Assembly (NCBI GenBank): GCA_020853885.1
Contig: JADYXZ010000021.1
Location: 62,001-126,000 of the forward strand
Length of the DNA: 64,000 nt
Source of the DNA: Bradyrhizobiaceae bacterium
GTDB lineage: Bacteria; Pseudomonadota; Alphaproteobacteria; Rhizobiales; Xanthobacteraceae
Direction of reading: 5' to 3'
Below the pieces are notes generated by a model. The model worked only from the letters and a program-made list of their open reading frames with translations. It was not told where the DNA came from and made no database searches. The stretch's first letter is position 1; each line of letters opens with the position of its first letter. This document shows, in pieces, positions 36,189-44,418 of this stretch. The translations under genes and the position numbers were made by a program.

Positions 36189-36585
36189 CACGCTATCGGC
36201 GCCGATCCGTCGCGTAAACACACGGCAGGTGGCGCCAGCATGTCGCGCCGGCAACGACACAGGTGCGCAGACCGTCACAAGACCTTCATTTCACCTTTCG
36301 ATCCGCGACAGGCGGCACGATCAGACTACGTACAAAACAAAATCAACAGAGCAACGATCTACGCGTTTACTCGACAAAACCGCCACCTCGCCAACACCGG
36401 GCAAGAAAAGAGAAAGTTGGCTGGGCGACAGTGCTGATCGCACCAGTCTCCGGCGGCGCGGTTTTCAGCCCGCACGTTGGAACGGATGCACTCGAAATGT
36501 ATACCTCCGCGCTCGAAGCTGACCAACGAGAAATGCCAGAACGGCAGAATCGGGCACGCGCTCTTCTATTGCACGGTCAAAAAAC
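36189..36585. other. Empty stretch of about 400 bp after repeat copy C
   Basis: No convincing gene; open frames here have mixed composition and no family resemblance. The end of the HAD hydrolase gene follows on the minus strand. Confidence 0.4.
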
Positions 36586-37278
36586 CTACTGGATAGTTTC
36601 CAAGGTATGGGAAGGCTCGCCTCCAAGCCCGAGCAACGAGCGGGCCTCGTCAAAGGCGAGTGCGGGTTCAAGAATACTCAGATGAACGCTGCGGATCCCG
36701 ACGGCTTCGCCGCCACGAACATTCCGTACCTGATCGTCAAGGAAGACAATCTCTTCCGGGCGAAGACCGAGTGCGTCGAGCGCAAGATAGTAGGCGCGCG
36801 GGTCGGGCTTCAGAATTCCGGTGTGTGTCGCATCGACGATGACATCAAAGTGCTTCATCAGCGGAATACGGTGGATCCAATCGGCGCCATGGAATAACTC
36901 CAGCTCGTTGGTGAGGATGCCGAGCTTCATTCCAGCGTGCCTGGCATCGCGAACGAGCCTGTCTGCTTCCGGCCGCAACGCCACCTCGAACGGAAGATCA
37001 TTCTGACGGAGGCAGAAATCCTGTATCGTCCAGCGCTGACTCAGCAGCGCTCCCACCTCCTCCGCCCGTATGCGCCAATAATCTCTTTCACTGATCTTTC
37101 CAGCCAACATGCTCTGCCATATGTCATCACCTCGGGGGTCGAAAGGGCCGCTCCAATCGAGGCTACCGCCGGGAAGCCCAAGCAGCTGCTCGAACTCCCT
37201 TCTCGTCTCGAAAAAACTCTTCGAGATCACGCTGCCGAAGTCGAGCAGCAAGCCACGATAGCCAACGTATGGATTCAC
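36586..37278 (-). CDS. HAD-superfamily hydrolase (HAD-IA, YihX-like)
   Basis: About 230 residues. Motif 1 is LLLDFGSVISKS: the nucleophile Asp is present but the second position is Gly, as in the D-x-G form of YihX-like and epoxide-hydrolase-N-like members. Motif 2 GILTNELELF, motif 3 GILKPDPRAYYLALDALGL, motif 4 IVFLDDQVRNVRGGEAVGI. A small helical cap precedes motif 2. GTG 37278 has GGAG 8 nt upstream; ATG 37320 would add 14 unmatched residues. Last gene of the operon that begins with the swivel protein at 43969, 70 bp after livM, so it may dephosphorylate a product of the split kinase (inference). Confidence 0.88.
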   Translation of the reverse strand: MNPYVGYRGLLLDFGSVISKSFFETRREFEQLLGLPGGSLDWSGPFDPRGDDIWQSMLAGKISERDYWRIRAEEVGALLSQRWTIQDFCLRQNDLPFEVALRPEADRLVRDARHAGMKLGILTNELELFHGADWIHRIPLMKHFDVIVDATHTGILKPDPRAYYLALDALGLRPEEIVFLDDQVRNVRGGEAVGIRSVHLSILEPALAFDEARSLLGLGGEPSHTLETIQ

Positions 37279-37348
37279 GCGAAATCTCCGTTGAATGAAG
37301 AAATGCAACGTCTCGCACATCCCCGACGCATAGATAGTTTGTCCGAAA

Positions 37349-38452
37349 CTATTTTTCCGAACCGGCGAGTTGCGTTTGTGCGGATGCCTTGATCGCAGAA
37401 GAAATCGTTTCGCCCTCCGTCTCCCTTACAGGCGTTCGGGAAGGAGGGGATGCTCCTTCGATATCAATGGCCGATACGACGTAGCCGAGTGGCAGCAGGC
37501 GCAGCCCGTAGCGATCCTCGATCACCCCCCAGATGCCACGCGGTGCGAACAAGGCAAACAAAATTGCTGTCGTTCCCAACACGATCAGGTACCAGACGCC
37601 GGCGGCGCCAAAGATCTCTTCGACGAGGAAGAACAGGGTCGCCCCCAGGATCGGGCCTTCAAAGCGGCCGAGTCCGCCGACAATCACCATGAAAATCATA
37701 TATGCCGTCCATTGGAGGCCGAAATAGGTGCGCGGCTGGAAGGTGATGGCCGTGGCCAGCCACAGGGCTCCAGCAATTGCGCAACCAAATGCAGCCAGCA
37801 CGAAGATCAACCGCTTTATGGCGAGCACGCGGACGCCTACTGAAGCTGCAGCATCCTCATCGTCACGGATCGCCTGCACCGCAGCTCCGATGCGACTACG
37901 CAACAAGACAAACAACAATCCGAGAAAAACGACCATCGCCCCCTGGGAAAGCCAGTAATTTACGGCACGGCGCGTCTCGGCGGCAAAGGCGCTTAGCGCA
38001 AGCAGCGACGTTCCGGTTTCGCCGTTGATCGTTGGATCGAGAATGACCAGGAGATGCGCGATTGCGGCCACAACCCACATGCCGACCGCGAATTCCCCAC
38101 CGCGCAATCGCAGGACGATGGATGAGATCGGAAGCGAGACCGCTCCGGCGAGCAATCCTCCGATGATCAGCGCTGGATAGGCGCTCATGTAGGCTGCGAG
38201 CTTGATCGCGGCGTAGGCGCCAAGCCCGACGAATGCCTGCTGCCCAACGGAAACGAGCCCTCCGTAGCCGGCAAGCGCGTTCCACATCGCCGCGAGGATT
38301 ACGTAGAGATAGAGCGTCGTCAGCCGGTCGACCGTATTCGCACCGGCGACCAACGGCACAAAGATGAGCGCAACTAGGAGGGCGACGACGAAGCCGACCG
38401 AGCGGCTCGAAGCCTGCGTCCAGTGCGTCACGCGGATACCGGGCTGCGTCAC
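37349..38452 (-). CDS. livM: Branched-chain amino acid-type ABC permease LivM
   Basis: 367 residues, about ten membrane helices. Characteristic LYVILAAMWNALAGYGGLVS, VGQQAFVGLGAYAAIKLA, LRLRGGEFAVGMWVVAAIAH, and GGLGRFEGPILGATLFFLVE. GTG start overlaps the livH stop (GTGA). Long charged C-terminal tail after about 320. Pore subunit together with LivH. Liv-type systems import many compounds besides branched-chain amino acids, including aromatic acids, amides and urea. Confidence 0.94.
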   Translation of the reverse strand: MTQPGIRVTHWTQASSRSVGFVVALLVALIFVPLVAGANTVDRLTTLYLYVILAAMWNALAGYGGLVSVGQQAFVGLGAYAAIKLAAYMSAYPALIIGGLLAGAVSLPISSIVLRLRGGEFAVGMWVVAAIAHLLVILDPTINGETGTSLLALSAFAAETRRAVNYWLSQGAMVVFLGLLFVLLRSRIGAAVQAIRDDEDAAASVGVRVLAIKRLIFVLAAFGCAIAGALWLATAITFQPRTYFGLQWTAYMIFMVIVGGLGRFEGPILGATLFFLVEEIFGAAGVWYLIVLGTTAILFALFAPRGIWGVIEDRYGLRLLPLGYVVSAIDIEGASPPSRTPVRETEGETISSAIKASAQTQLAGSEK

Positions 38453-39351
38453 GAATCCAATCCCAATGTTCTCTGCAATCCTTCGCCAGAGCGAATTCGG
38501 TCGACGAGCAAGCGGCCGGCCAGCACGGCAAGAAACACAGCGTGGCCGGCGAGAAGAAATCCTTGGGCGTGGAATTGGGCGCCCAGGCTTTGCGCGACGC
38601 CCAGGACGATGCCGCCAACCAGGGTGCCCCAGATCGATCCGATTCCGCCGATCACCACCGCTTCAAATGCGAAGATAAGCTGGACCGGACCGGAATACGG
38701 ATCGTAGGCCGCCCGCATGGCCATGAGGGCTCCCGCCAACGCGGTGGTTGCCGTGGCCAGCGCCGCTGCGGCGGCGAAGGTCGCCCGCGCGTTCACGCCG
38801 ACCAGCTCCGCGACGTCCGCGTCTTCCGCCGTGGCGCGAATCTGGCGGCCGAACGCCGTTCTCCTGAGAAATATGTGCAGACCTCCGAGCAGGAGGACGG
38901 CGGCGACAAAAATCAGAATGGAAAGCTGTCCGACATGGATTTCGCCGACGATCGCCCAACCGGCAAAAGCCAAATCTCCGATCTGCGGCGCAAGCGCGCG
39001 CATGTCTGCTCCGAAGGCCTGCAGCATCGCATTCTGCAATACGATGGCGAGGCCGAACGTCGTCAGCACCGGCACCAGCATGCCCGTCCGCAGACTTCGC
39101 TCCAGCAGGCCGCGCTGTAAGGCCCAACCGATCAAGGCCATGACCGGCAGCGTGATGAGCGTCGCCACGAACGGCGATGCACCGCTCTGCTCCACGATCA
39201 GCCAAATGATGAAGGCCGCCAGCACGACGAGGTCGCCATGCGCCAGATTGATGATCCGCATCACTCCGAACATCAGTGAAAGGCCGCATGCCAGCACGGC
39301 GTAGTATCCGCCGAGGAGAACCCCCTGCACGACCTGATTGATCCACGTCAT
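38449..39351 (-). CDS. livH: Branched-chain amino acid-type ABC permease LivH
   Basis: About 300 residues. Begins MTWINQVVQGVLLGGYYAVL, then ACGLSLMFGVMRIINLAHGD, a LivH hallmark; later RRTAFGRQIRATAEDADVAE and VIGGIGSIWGTLVGGIVLGV. The ATG overlaps the livF stop (ATGA). The frame upstream to 39468 lies in livF and is not coding. Confidence 0.95.
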   Translation of the reverse strand: MTWINQVVQGVLLGGYYAVLACGLSLMFGVMRIINLAHGDLVVLAAFIIWLIVEQSGASPFVATLITLPVMALIGWALQRGLLERSLRTGMLVPVLTTFGLAIVLQNAMLQAFGADMRALAPQIGDLAFAGWAIVGEIHVGQLSILIFVAAVLLLGGLHIFLRRTAFGRQIRATAEDADVAELVGVNARATFAAAAALATATTALAGALMAMRAAYDPYSGPVQLIFAFEAVVIGGIGSIWGTLVGGIVLGVAQSLGAQFHAQGFLLAGHAVFLAVLAGRLLVDRIRSGEGLQRTLGLDS

Positions 39352-40079
39352 GATACCCGGGCCTCTGCGAACTTTGCTCCGCGCAATCCGAAGTAGGCCC
39401 CGGTCACCTCGTTGCGTGTGATGTCGCGGCTGCGGCCTTCGAGCGTAATGCGTCCCTCGAGCAGGCACACGATTCGCGAGGAAACCTTGAGGGCTCGATC
39501 CAGGTCCTGCTCGACGATGACAATGGTGGTGCTGCGCTCGATCAGCAATTGCAGCGATCGATAAAGTGTTTCGACCGCCACCGGCGCGAGGCCGAGCGAG
39601 ACTTCATCGAGCAGGAGCAATTGCGGGTTTGTCATCAGCGCACGGCCAATGGCGGCGGCCTGCTGCTCGCCGCCCGACAGATTGGCAGCAAGCGCGTGGC
39701 GCCGTTCCCGAAGCAGCGGGAAAACCTCAAGCACCGTGCTGGCGTTCCAGGGTCCCGGCCGCGCCGCAGCGCCGGCGACGAGCAGATTCTCCTCGACGGT
39801 GAGGCCGGAGAACAATCGCCGGCCTTCCGGCACGAGGGCCAGTCCTTTCCGCACGCGTCGGTGCGCCGGAAGCATGGTTATGTCCGCGCCATCAAAGAGA
39901 ACGCGGCCACGCGTCGGTGGATGCGCACCGGCGATCGCGCGCAGAAGCGTGGTCTTGCCCGCCCCATTGGCGCCGATCAGCGCCAGGATCTCCCCTTCCG
40001 CCACTTCGAGGCTGACGTCGCGAACGGCATGCAACAGTCCATGGTGGGCGTCGAGCGCATCTACGCGCAGCATCGTCAT
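39348..40079 (-). CDS. livF: Branched-chain amino acid-type ABC ATPase LivF
   Basis: 243 residues. Walker A GANGAGKTTLL, LALVPEGRRLFSGLTVEENL (LivF signature region), LSGGEQQAAAIGRALM, Walker B LLLLDEVSLGLAP, EQDLDRAL as the H-loop region in which the usual His is replaced. Overlaps livG by ATGA. Confidence 0.95.
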   Translation of the reverse strand: MTMLRVDALDAHHGLLHAVRDVSLEVAEGEILALIGANGAGKTTLLRAIAGAHPPTRGRVLFDGADITMLPAHRRVRKGLALVPEGRRLFSGLTVEENLLVAGAAARPGPWNASTVLEVFPLLRERRHALAANLSGGEQQAAAIGRALMTNPQLLLLDEVSLGLAPVAVETLYRSLQLLIERSTTIVIVEQDLDRALKVSSRIVCLLEGRITLEGRSRDITRNEVTGAYFGLRGAKFAEARVS

Positions 40080-40810
40080 GCCGCTGTACCCCCCAGGTAC
40101 GCTTTCACCACCATCGGATCGGTCAACACCGCGTGCGGTGAACCGCTGGCGATCACACGGCCGGCATCCAGACAGATCAGACGCTCCACGATCTGCACGA
40201 GAATGCGGACTACGTGTTCGATCCAGACGATCGCTATTCCGCGACGCCGCACTTCATGGATCGTCGCAACCAACTCAATCGCCTCACTATCGGTAAGACC
40301 GCCGCCAATCTCGTCGAGCAACAACACCTTCGGGCGCGTTGCCAAGGCTCGAGCCAGTTCCAGGCGCTTACGATCGAGCAACCCAAGCGAGCCGGCCGCT
40401 CGATTGGCGATGGTCAACATGCCGCAAAGCCGGAGGATGTCGATCACATGGTCATAAGCCAGCGAGCCGTGCAGGTTTCCGCCGGCGCTCGCACCGACAT
40501 AGGCGTTCTCGAACACGCTCATCGCAGCAAACGGCCGGGGAATCTGGTGGGATCGCGCGATTCCGATGCGGCAGCGCCGGACGGCGTCCAGCGCAGTGAC
40601 ATTCATTCCCTGGAACGAGATCGCCCCCCGCGACGGCCGTTGGGCGCCGGAGAGGACGCTCAGGAGCGTCGTCTTGCCGGCGCCGTTAGGGCCGACGATG
40701 CCGACGGCCTCGTCGGCCTTGAGGGCAAAGTCGACATTGTCGAGCACCACCAAGGCACCGAAGCGCTTGTGGATGCCTGCACACGCTAGCAGCGCCCCGT
40801 CACCATGCAT
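40076..40810 (-). CDS. livG: Branched-chain amino acid-type ABC ATPase LivG
   Basis: About 244 residues. Walker A GPNGAGKTTLL, RIGIARSHQIPRPFAAMSVF (LivG region), signature GLLDRKRLELARALATRPKV, Walker B LLLDEIGGGLTDSEA, and IVWIEHVVRI. The first residues CAGIHKRFGALVVLDNVDF are the true domain start, so ATG 40810 is preferred; starting at 40891 would overlap the binding protein gene. Confidence 0.93.
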   Translation of the reverse strand: MHGDGALLACAGIHKRFGALVVLDNVDFALKADEAVGIVGPNGAGKTTLLSVLSGAQRPSRGAISFQGMNVTALDAVRRCRIGIARSHQIPRPFAAMSVFENAYVGASAGGNLHGSLAYDHVIDILRLCGMLTIANRAAGSLGLLDRKRLELARALATRPKVLLLDEIGGGLTDSEAIELVATIHEVRRRGIAIVWIEHVVRILVQIVERLICLDAGRVIASGSPHAVLTDPMVVKAYLGGTAA

Positions 40811-40850
40811 CGGTATCACGCGGCTTTGAGCCTCGACGGCTGTCCGATCC

Positions 40851-42185
40851 TTAGCCGTTGTATGCAGCAAGCTTACTGCCGACGGGCACATTCGGATCGT
40901 CGGCGTTGTCGGTGACGACGAGATCGATACCGAATTTGCTGCCCGGCGCCGCCTTCACCCACTGCGCACCGACGAAGATCATCGGCACGACGTTCGGTAC
41001 CGGCCCCTTGCCCCATGCGAGATTGCCAACCGGTGTTGTGACCTGGAGCGAACTCAGCGCCTTCACGAGTGCCTGCTTGTTTCTCGGATCGCTGCTGCTC
41101 TTGAGAGCGGCGATACCGGCATCGAAGAGGGCGACATTGGTGCCCAGCATCTGATTCCACTGCTTCCCGGTCGCTTTCTCATACTCAGCGGCGAGTTGCT
41201 GCGAACTAAGGCCGGTCAATGACGACTTGTATGGAAACGTCGGATGCCAAAACGCGACCGTGGCGAGCTTCGGGCCGAGCGAACCGAGCGCTTCCACCTG
41301 CGACGGAAACAGACCCGTCTTGGCGATCTGCGCAATCTTCACCATGCGCGTGTAACCCTGTTGCGCGGCCTGCCGCCAGAAAACGGCGAAGTCAGGCGGG
41401 ATGGGTCCGGTCGTGAAGATTTCGCACTGTTGCGCCTTGAACTGCGTGATCTGGGCCGAATAGTCGGTGGTGCCGTTCTCATAGGGGCCGGGATCGATGA
41501 CGTTGTAGCCCGCCTTCTCCAGAATTGGCTTGAAGATCACGCGCAACGCGTTGCCGTCAGCGTCGTTCGGCATGAGAAACGCGACCTTCTTATTCGTCGC
41601 GACCGGGCCGGACCACTGCGAAAGGTACGCCTTGGAAAAATTCTCTGTGCCGAAGCCGAAATGATAGGTCCACTTGAACGGGGACGGTTCGCCGGGCTTG
41701 GCGCCGCGACCGAAGTACCAAGGCTCCCACGGCATTCCGGTCGAAAGGCAAGGCACGCCGGCGGCCTCGCACGTATCCGCGACCGGGTTGACGGTCTCCG
41801 GCGTGGAGGTCGTGAGCACGAAATCCACCTGATCACTATTGATCAGCGTTCTCGCGAGTTGTCCGGCGCGCACCGGGTCAGACTGAGTATCCCGATCAAG
41901 GATTTGAACCTGGTATTTCGTGCCGCCGATCGACACCCCACCTTCCAAGGTCTTGCGGATGAGATTGAGAACGAATGGGTTGGGCTCGCCAAAACTTGCG
42001 AGGGCGCCGGTTTGCGGGGCGATATATCCAACCTTGATCACAGCAGTCTGCGCCAGCGCGCGCGACATACCGTGTCCGAGTGCCAAGCCGCCGGCACCAA
42101 TGCCCGCTAGTCTGACAAATTGGCGGCGCGACAAACCCGCGATCTTGCTGGAACGTCCTTCCGTCCTTAACAAACGCCCTTTCAT
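40851..42185 (-). CDS. Liv-type periplasmic substrate-binding protein
   Basis: About 444 residues. Twin-arginine signal LSRRQFVRLAGIGAGGLALG with cleavage near ALAQ; the mature Peripla_BP_6 domain begins VIKVGYIAPQTGALASFGEP. Also DRDTQSDPVRAGQLARTLI, VDFVLTTSTPETVNPVADTC and FLMPNDADGN. GGGGAG 7 nt before ATG 42185. Export folded by Tat is common in this family in alphaproteobacteria. Ligand unknown. Lies 71 bp after the swivel-protein gene and 40 bp before livG, making one operon. Confidence 0.94.
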   Translation of the reverse strand: MKGRLLRTEGRSSKIAGLSRRQFVRLAGIGAGGLALGHGMSRALAQTAVIKVGYIAPQTGALASFGEPNPFVLNLIRKTLEGGVSIGGTKYQVQILDRDTQSDPVRAGQLARTLINSDQVDFVLTTSTPETVNPVADTCEAAGVPCLSTGMPWEPWYFGRGAKPGEPSPFKWTYHFGFGTENFSKAYLSQWSGPVATNKKVAFLMPNDADGNALRVIFKPILEKAGYNVIDPGPYENGTTDYSAQITQFKAQQCEIFTTGPIPPDFAVFWRQAAQQGYTRMVKIAQIAKTGLFPSQVEALGSLGPKLATVAFWHPTFPYKSSLTGLSSQQLAAEYEKATGKQWNQMLGTNVALFDAGIAALKSSSDPRNKQALVKALSSLQVTTPVGNLAWGKGPVPNVVPMIFVGAQWVKAAPGSKFGIDLVVTDNADDPNVPVGSKLAAYNG

Positions 42186-42256
42186 GTTCGTCTCCCCTTC
42201 AGGGCTTTGCATCACACCAGCGGATCAATCATGCCTCCGCTGAACCGCCCGCCGGG

Positions 42257-43969
42257 CTACGCCGCCCGGTGCACCGTGACGACGCCCTGGTCGCCGTCGA
42301 CCGTGACTTCATCTCCGTCCCGGATCGATCGAGTTGCGAGCCCGGTGCCGACGATGCAGGGGACGCGGTACTCGCGACTCACGACCGATGCGTGCGTAAG
42401 CGTTCCGCCCAAATCGCAAACGCAGCCGGCGATCTTCGTAAAAGCGGGTGTCCAGGTCGGCGTCGTGCCCTCGCAAACGAGGATGTCGCCCTTCTGGATT
42501 CTGTGAAGCTCATCGGGCGATCGAAGCACACGTGCGGGGCCGCGCGCCTTGCCCGGCGACGCGGCGACGCCCGTCAACCGGGTCGCACTCTTCTTGCCGG
42601 TACGCATGAGCTCAAGGAATTCGTCAGTGATGCCGAAGATTTCGATGACGACAGGATCGGTAATCGTCTCCGGCACCTTGCCGAGCACATTCGGCATCTC
42701 CTGGCGCCGTGCGCCCCAGTGCGCATAGTAGTCCTTGCGATCACGGATCAGCGGGGTCAGGGATTTCAGACTGGTCCGGCCATTGGCAAGATCGCGTATC
42801 TCCGAATAAAAGAGGAAAACGATATCCTGGGGATCATTGAAGCCCAACGCCCCGCCGATCGCCAGCGCAATGCGCCGGATCGGCAGCGTGCACCGCATAT
42901 CGATGTACCAATTGTGGTCGTCGTTCCACCATGCAAAGTTTGCATGCTGACACGATTTTAACGCCTGATCGAATGCTTCCTGCTCCTGCTTCGTAAGCTT
43001 CGATCGCGCCTGATCGATCTTTGTCTCCCGCTCCTCAACGGCAGCGGCAAGGCTCTTCTCGAACGCGTAGGGATCTTCACTTTGCAGGAGCGACTTGATG
43101 ATGCCGAGGCACGCGCTCGGATCCTCGATCCACGGCGGCGAGGAAACATCAACAACCGTGCCGCAGCGATGGCCGTACTCCTGAAGAAACACATCGAATC
43201 TCTTGAGCCAGCCCGCGGCCGACGACGACGCCTGTAGCGCATCGTAAATCTGCTGCGGCTCGTTCGCGGCGATCAGGCGTCCGGCTTCGGAGCTGCGCGC
43301 TTCGTTGGCGAGCTTCCACATCTCACGGTCGGACCGCATGGGCTGGGTCTCGTAGCCCTGGAGATATTTGGGAATGTCGGCCGCGGGGAGACCAAGCTCC
43401 TTGCAGAGCCCGTAGAAGCCCAAGTAGTTCGCCGTGAGCGGATACATCAGTTCGAAATGGATCTCCCAGGCGCGCACATGAAAGGCGCGCGCATCGTGCA
43501 TGATTTGCCAGAGCTCGGCAGGCGACTTGCCGTTCAGTTCGCAAGTCTCGAAATGGCGGAGACCCGCCATGATTTCGTCGCGGCGATCATTCCAGACCGC
43601 CGGGAAATCCTGCAGAAATGTCGGCAGCGTCTTCCCGACCCGCGCGCCGCGCGTCTGCATCTCCCATGCGGATACCGGGATGTCGGAGCCATAGACGTGG
43701 ATTCCGGCAACGCGTGGTGCCAAGCCGTTGCTCGGCGGCAGCGGCATATTGTTCGCTGCGAACTGCGTACCCCAGGCGAAACCGTCTTCAAGCCAGACAA
43801 AGTTGAGCGGACACGCGCGCGGCCATTGGAACCCCATGAACCAGAAGCGCTCGGCGTCTTCAGGCCGGAACAGGCTCAGCTTGTCAGCCGCCCATCGCGC
43901 GTCGATGTGCTTCGATGGATCGAAGCCGGGATATCCTTTGTCCTTCAGAATTTCTTCGAACGTTACCAA
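42257..43969 (-). CDS. PEP-synthase-like phosphohistidine swivel protein (phenylphosphate synthase alpha-like)
   Basis: 570 residues. The C-terminal mobile domain (about 470-570) has VAASPGKARGPARVLRSPDE, DILVCEGTTPTWTPAFTKIA and GGTLTHASVVSREYRVPCIV, with the phospho-accepting histidine at 526. The N-terminal 450 residues are helical and lack the ATP-grasp domain of a full PEP synthase or rifampicin phosphotransferase; a matching ATP-grasp protein is encoded at 45867-46937. Subunit sizes (570 and 356) and split resemble PpsA and PpsB of Thauera phenylphosphate synthase, which passes the beta-phosphate of ATP to phenol. TTG start with GGGGAGGA 7 nt upstream. First gene of the operon with the Liv transporter and HAD hydrolase. 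Confidence 0.85.
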   Translation of the reverse strand: MVTFEEILKDKGYPGFDPSKHIDARWAADKLSLFRPEDAERFWFMGFQWPRACPLNFVWLEDGFAWGTQFAANNMPLPPSNGLAPRVAGIHVYGSDIPVSAWEMQTRGARVGKTLPTFLQDFPAVWNDRRDEIMAGLRHFETCELNGKSPAELWQIMHDARAFHVRAWEIHFELMYPLTANYLGFYGLCKELGLPAADIPKYLQGYETQPMRSDREMWKLANEARSSEAGRLIAANEPQQIYDALQASSSAAGWLKRFDVFLQEYGHRCGTVVDVSSPPWIEDPSACLGIIKSLLQSEDPYAFEKSLAAAVEERETKIDQARSKLTKQEQEAFDQALKSCQHANFAWWNDDHNWYIDMRCTLPIRRIALAIGGALGFNDPQDIVFLFYSEIRDLANGRTSLKSLTPLIRDRKDYYAHWGARRQEMPNVLGKVPETITDPVVIEIFGITDEFLELMRTGKKSATRLTGVAASPGKARGPARVLRSPDELHRIQKGDILVCEGTTPTWTPAFTKIAGCVCDLGGTLTHASVVSREYRVPCIVGTGLATRSIRDGDEVTVDGDQGVVTVHRAA

Positions 43970-44418
43970 AGCCAGTTCCTCCCCGATTCCGCCTGTTCTC
44001 GCTCATGCGAGGAGGACGGCGGTTTGTTGGGCGGTCCGCGCGCCGCTTCCGAGTCTCTGCTTTCACACGACTCTGCATTTGACCAGATCGCGCACACGAC
44101 GCCCGAATTTTGAGGACAATGCTATGCGTGAGCCCGAGTCCTTGAAAGGCACAGAATCTGCGCGTCTTGATCAGCACAGATGGCATGTGTACCGGAGGCC
44201 CAATCCCGCACGATATTTGCCGCCGGGCTTGTAGTCGCCCGCGTCCCACGCCCACCGGGGGCGCGAAAGGAAATCACCCCATTCTACGGGGCTGTCCGGA
44301 GCCGTCAGCAATACCGTTGAGCACCCGAGACGCGGGCGATAGGCTTCATGCTGGACGGGACCCGCGTCGAAGTTCGACGGCACCCGAGCACAAGGGGCGG
44401 GCCGTCGGGAGGAAGCGC
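43970..44418. other. Divergent regulatory region between swivel gene and mocR-like gene
   Basis: 449 bp holding the promoters of both operons and a possible 36-codon frame at 44124-44234. No perfect palindrome stands out. MocR proteins usually bind direct repeats, which I cannot resolve by eye here. Confidence 0.4.
44124..44234 (+). CDS. Candidate 36-residue small protein upstream of the mocR-like gene
   Basis: ATG with GAGGA 7 nt upstream, encoding MREPESLKGTESARLDQHRW followed by HVYRRPNPARYLPPGL and a stop. Basic and aromatic with no hydrophobic segment. Could be a leader peptide of the regulator gene, a true small protein or chance; only the good ribosome site supports it. Confidence 0.3.
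   Translation: MREPESLKGTESARLDQHRWHVYRRPNPARYLPPGL

Noticed and set aside
36263-36685. 140-codon plus-strand frame overlapping the HAD gene end
   Set aside because: Overlaps a real gene and the repeat-flanking empty DNA; mixed composition, no motif.
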